DNA from: an uncultured Saprospiraceae bacterium
Lineage (GTDB): Bacteria; Bacteroidota; Bacteroidia; Chitinophagales; Saprospiraceae
NCBI GenBank assembly: GCA_937929945.1
Contig: CALFUK010000022.1
Coordinates: 1-55,781 of the forward strand
DNA: 55,781 nt
Reading direction: 5' to 3'
Positions 54,107 through 55,781 of this stretch are shown piece after piece (within the stretch, counting starts at the first letter, position 1; every line of letters begins with the position of its first letter). Under the pieces are notes generated by a model. The model saw only the letters and a list, made by a program, of their open reading frames with translations, was not told the origin of the DNA and searched no databases. The translations under genes and the position numbers were made by a program.

Positions 54107-55528
54107 TTAAAAATCTAAAGCGCCTTTTTGTGAAGCCATCGTCCAGCTAAAGACAGATGTATCAGCACCGACCGATGCTCCTCCTGCAGCGACTGCCGCA
54201 TTCTCAGACGCGAACTGCATGTCGAAGCCCGCGTCATTGCCAGCATCTGCTTTATCGGCACTCACGGCTGAGAGGTCGACTCCATCCGCTAGTGTGAATT
54301 CATTTCCTTTGATGACGATCAGGCCAGCGAAGTAGTTAGCTGATTCGCCATCTTTGTCTAGCTCGACATCTGCATCCGCTGGAAAGTTAAACCAGTACGA
54401 ATTCAAGACACTGCCACGCGCGCCATCTCTGAAGTCAGCATACTCAGAAGCCAGGCCTTTAAGTGTGCCATTGATCAGTGTGAAGCTTCCATCAGGATTT
54501 ACATCTGATTCTGCACCGTCTATTTCTAGGGCGTGATCTGAATCAACACCTGCGATGTATACGAAGTTGTCCACTGTACCAGAGTAGGATTGATCGATGT
54601 CATATGCATCATCACCCTGTGCCCAGACCAGTGCATTATTGATATTGACAGAGCCACCGAAGAGCTCTATGCCGTCATCTACATTAGCCACGACCTCGAT
54701 GTGCTCGATGACTGTACCAGAGCCTACGCCACCCAGCGTCAGTCCGTTGATCTCATTACCCTCTCCGATCAGCGCACCTCCGTGTCTGATGGATACGTAT
54801 CTGATCACACCACTGTCATCAGCAGCATCATTACCGCCGTACAGTCCGAAACTATCATCTGGTGGAAGACCTTCGATCAGTGCCTCTTCCCCTGACTTAG
54901 ATGAGACAGGCGCTTTACCGAGGACGATCAGTCCACCCCACTCTCCTCTCTGAGTTTCGTCGAGGTTAGTCCCGACTAGTTGACCAGGCATGATGTTGTC
55001 TTTCGCTGTGGTCATGATGATCGGAGCATCTGCAGTCCCCTCAGCCATGATCTTACCACCTCTCTCTACGATGAGTGTTGAGGCCAGTGTACCTGTCCCT
55101 GCGGCACCTTTGATAATCGTGCCAGGCTCAATGGTAAGAGTCACTCCGTCATTCACGACGACCTTACCAGCTATAGTATATACGGTATTAGCTGTCCAAG
55201 TCTCATCAGCTGAGATTCTACCAGACTTCGTCTCCGAGAATCCCGAAGTCTGTACACATTCGTCATTCATACAGGTGAAGCCATCTGGGCAGGTACCCGC
55301 GCAAGGCTCTCCAGAGGTAGGACTGATGCATGTACAGTCTATGGCAAGTATCTCGCCTGCTGGGCAGGTGATGCCTGGGCAATCTGGTGGATTCTGTGGA
55401 AAACAGGTACAATCTAGGCCTTGGATTTGATCCGTGGAACAAGATGCGTCGCAGCTATTCTCTGAATCACAGCTCGCTAAGAAGAGCAGGCAGAGGGCGA
55501 AGGTTGTTAGTTTTAAAAGCTTTGTCAT
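54107..55528 (-). CDS. Cys-rich, right-handed beta-helix surface lipoprotein
   Basis: The protein opens MTKLLKLTTFALCLLFLASC, a lipoprotein signal with Cys20 as the lipidated residue. Residues about 24-92 hold repeated Cys motifs (CDASCSTDQIQGLDCTC, CPGITCPAGEILAIDCTC, CPDGFTCMNDECVQ), likely small disulfide-bonded EGF-like modules. The rest is a parallel beta-helix with the opening TVYTIAGKVVVNDGVTLTIE, PGTIIKGAAG, then GTVIEHIEVVANVDDGIELF. Such proteins in Bacteroidota often pair with a TonB receptor, probably capturing the ligand at the cell surface in the way SusD does; the ligand is unknown. It is the first gene of the operon, with a -7 element and an 11-base repeat array upstream. Confidence 0.85.
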   Translation of the reverse strand: MTKLLKLTTFALCLLFLASCDSENSCDASCSTDQIQGLDCTCFPQNPPDCPGITCPAGEILAIDCTCISPTSGEPCAGTCPDGFTCMNDECVQTSGFSETKSGRISADETWTANTVYTIAGKVVVNDGVTLTIEPGTIIKGAAGTGTLASTLIVERGGKIMAEGTADAPIIMTTAKDNIMPGQLVGTNLDETQRGEWGGLIVLGKAPVSSKSGEEALIEGLPPDDSFGLYGGNDAADDSGVIRYVSIRHGGALIGEGNEINGLTLGGVGSGTVIEHIEVVANVDDGIELFGGSVNINNALVWAQGDDAYDIDQSYSGTVDNFVYIAGVDSDHALEIDGAESDVNPDGSFTLINGTLKGLASEYADFRDGARGSVLNSYWFNFPADADVELDKDGESANYFAGLIVIKGNEFTLADGVDLSAVSADKADAGNDAGFDMQFASENAAVAAGGASVGADTSVFSWTMASQKGALDF

Positions 55529-55568
55529 TTGTCTACGTTTGATAATGTTAGCATTGAATTTGATGCTG

Positions 55569-55576
55569 CAAAAGTA
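55569..55576 (-). promoter_or_regulatory. -7 promoter element of the lipoprotein operon
   Basis: On the minus strand TACTTTTG, an exact TAnnTTTG match, about 40 bases before the ATG at 55528. No TTG stands at the normal -33 distance, which suggests activator-dependent transcription; the repeat array immediately upstream is the candidate site. Confidence 0.6.
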
Positions 55577-55594
55577 GAGGATGACTTACGTTTG

Positions 55595-55634
55595 CTTCTT
55601 AAGCCATTGTTAAGTCTAAGTAAACTAATGTTAG
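55595..55634 (-). promoter_or_regulatory. 11-base-period repeat array upstream of the lipoprotein operon
   Basis: On the plus strand CTTCTTA, AGCC, ATTGTTA, AGTC, TAAGTAA, ACTA, ATGTTAG: four seven-base units with four-base spacers. TTAA recurs exactly 11 bases apart (55599, 55610). The nearest unit is about 20 bases from the -7 element, overlapping the -33 region, as for class II activators of the OmpR/PhoB family. Which regulator binds is unknown. Confidence 0.5.
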
Positions 55635-55781
55635 CTAATTGTTATGTGAATGATGCCCTAGTGTTATGCCAGCAGAACCCAAATGTTAATTCACTTACAA
55701 CTAATTGATTTGCAGCGTATTATAAGATTATTCATAGTTGTTATGTTGTTCTGGAGCAAGCGGATATCATGTGGCAATCTT

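Overview
The window looks like a chromosomal piece of a member of the Bacteroidota, probably close to Saprospiraceae. The evidence is the gene set (TonB receptor with a CarboxypepD_reg-like N-terminus, LytTR/LytS-type two-component genes with a Y_Y_Y-like sensor, a DUF4175 - ATPase - ybeY run, DUF3667, DUF3089, a mitochondrial-type aconitase, methylmalonyl-CoA epimerase) and several promoters with the Bacteroidota -7 element TAnnTTTG. No tRNA, rRNA, CRISPR array or intact insertion sequence was seen. All assignments come from reading the sequence; no database search was run.

Layout. 1-2749: AT-rich regulatory corner with a lone LytTR protein and a divergent PAS/LuxR-type regulator, separated by about 390 bases holding three perfect inverted repeats. 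2750-4530: pdxA, a two-helix membrane protein, and a duplicated upstream element. 4531-11389: a co-directional run rsmA, yqeY, DUF4175 coiled-coil membrane protein, RsbW-like ATPase, ybeY, O-antigen-ligase-like protein. 11467-18477: DUF3089 hydrolase, secreted M1 peptidase with a coupled membrane protein, DUF3667 protein, GNAT-like protein, esterase with a repeat tail. 18749-21064: egtB-egtD (ergothioneine synthesis). 21140-24540: a gene graveyard with a 5'-truncated ATPase, two tiny ORFs, a DUF3800 gene, an MmeI-type methyltransferase reduced to its two ends and an opal-interrupted remnant, ending in a palindromic stretch, a 30-residue peptide gene and a strong terminator.

24543-34107: a long protein of unknown function, a 69-residue LuxR-type protein, a 1000-residue secreted protein, then a LytTR response regulator, an unknown protein and a LytS-type sensor kinase. 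The kinase gene is a compositional mosaic: its sensor half and the unknown gene are very AT-rich, its kinase half is not. 34153-42579: a 4-hydroxybutyryl-CoA dehydratase-like enzyme, a UvrD-type helicase/PD-(D/E)XK nuclease, a 42-43-base hairpin repeat array, a DUF4143 ATPase with a 33-base tandem repeat in its promoter, and a lipoprotein subtilase. 43093-48440: aconitase, mscL, mce, a TauE/SafE permease, a secreted ThuA-domain protein. 48511-55781: a truncated higA remnant, an unknown protein, a retropepsin-like secreted protease, and a beta-helix lipoprotein - TonB receptor operon.

The most interesting non-coding signal is a roughly 92-98-base element that ends exactly at the start codon of three unrelated genes (small membrane protein, dehydratase, ThuA protein), always in the same orientation to the gene and tandemly duplicated at one of them. 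It looks like a shared promoter/5'-leader module. The most interesting small gene is the 30-codon peptide at 24417-24509.
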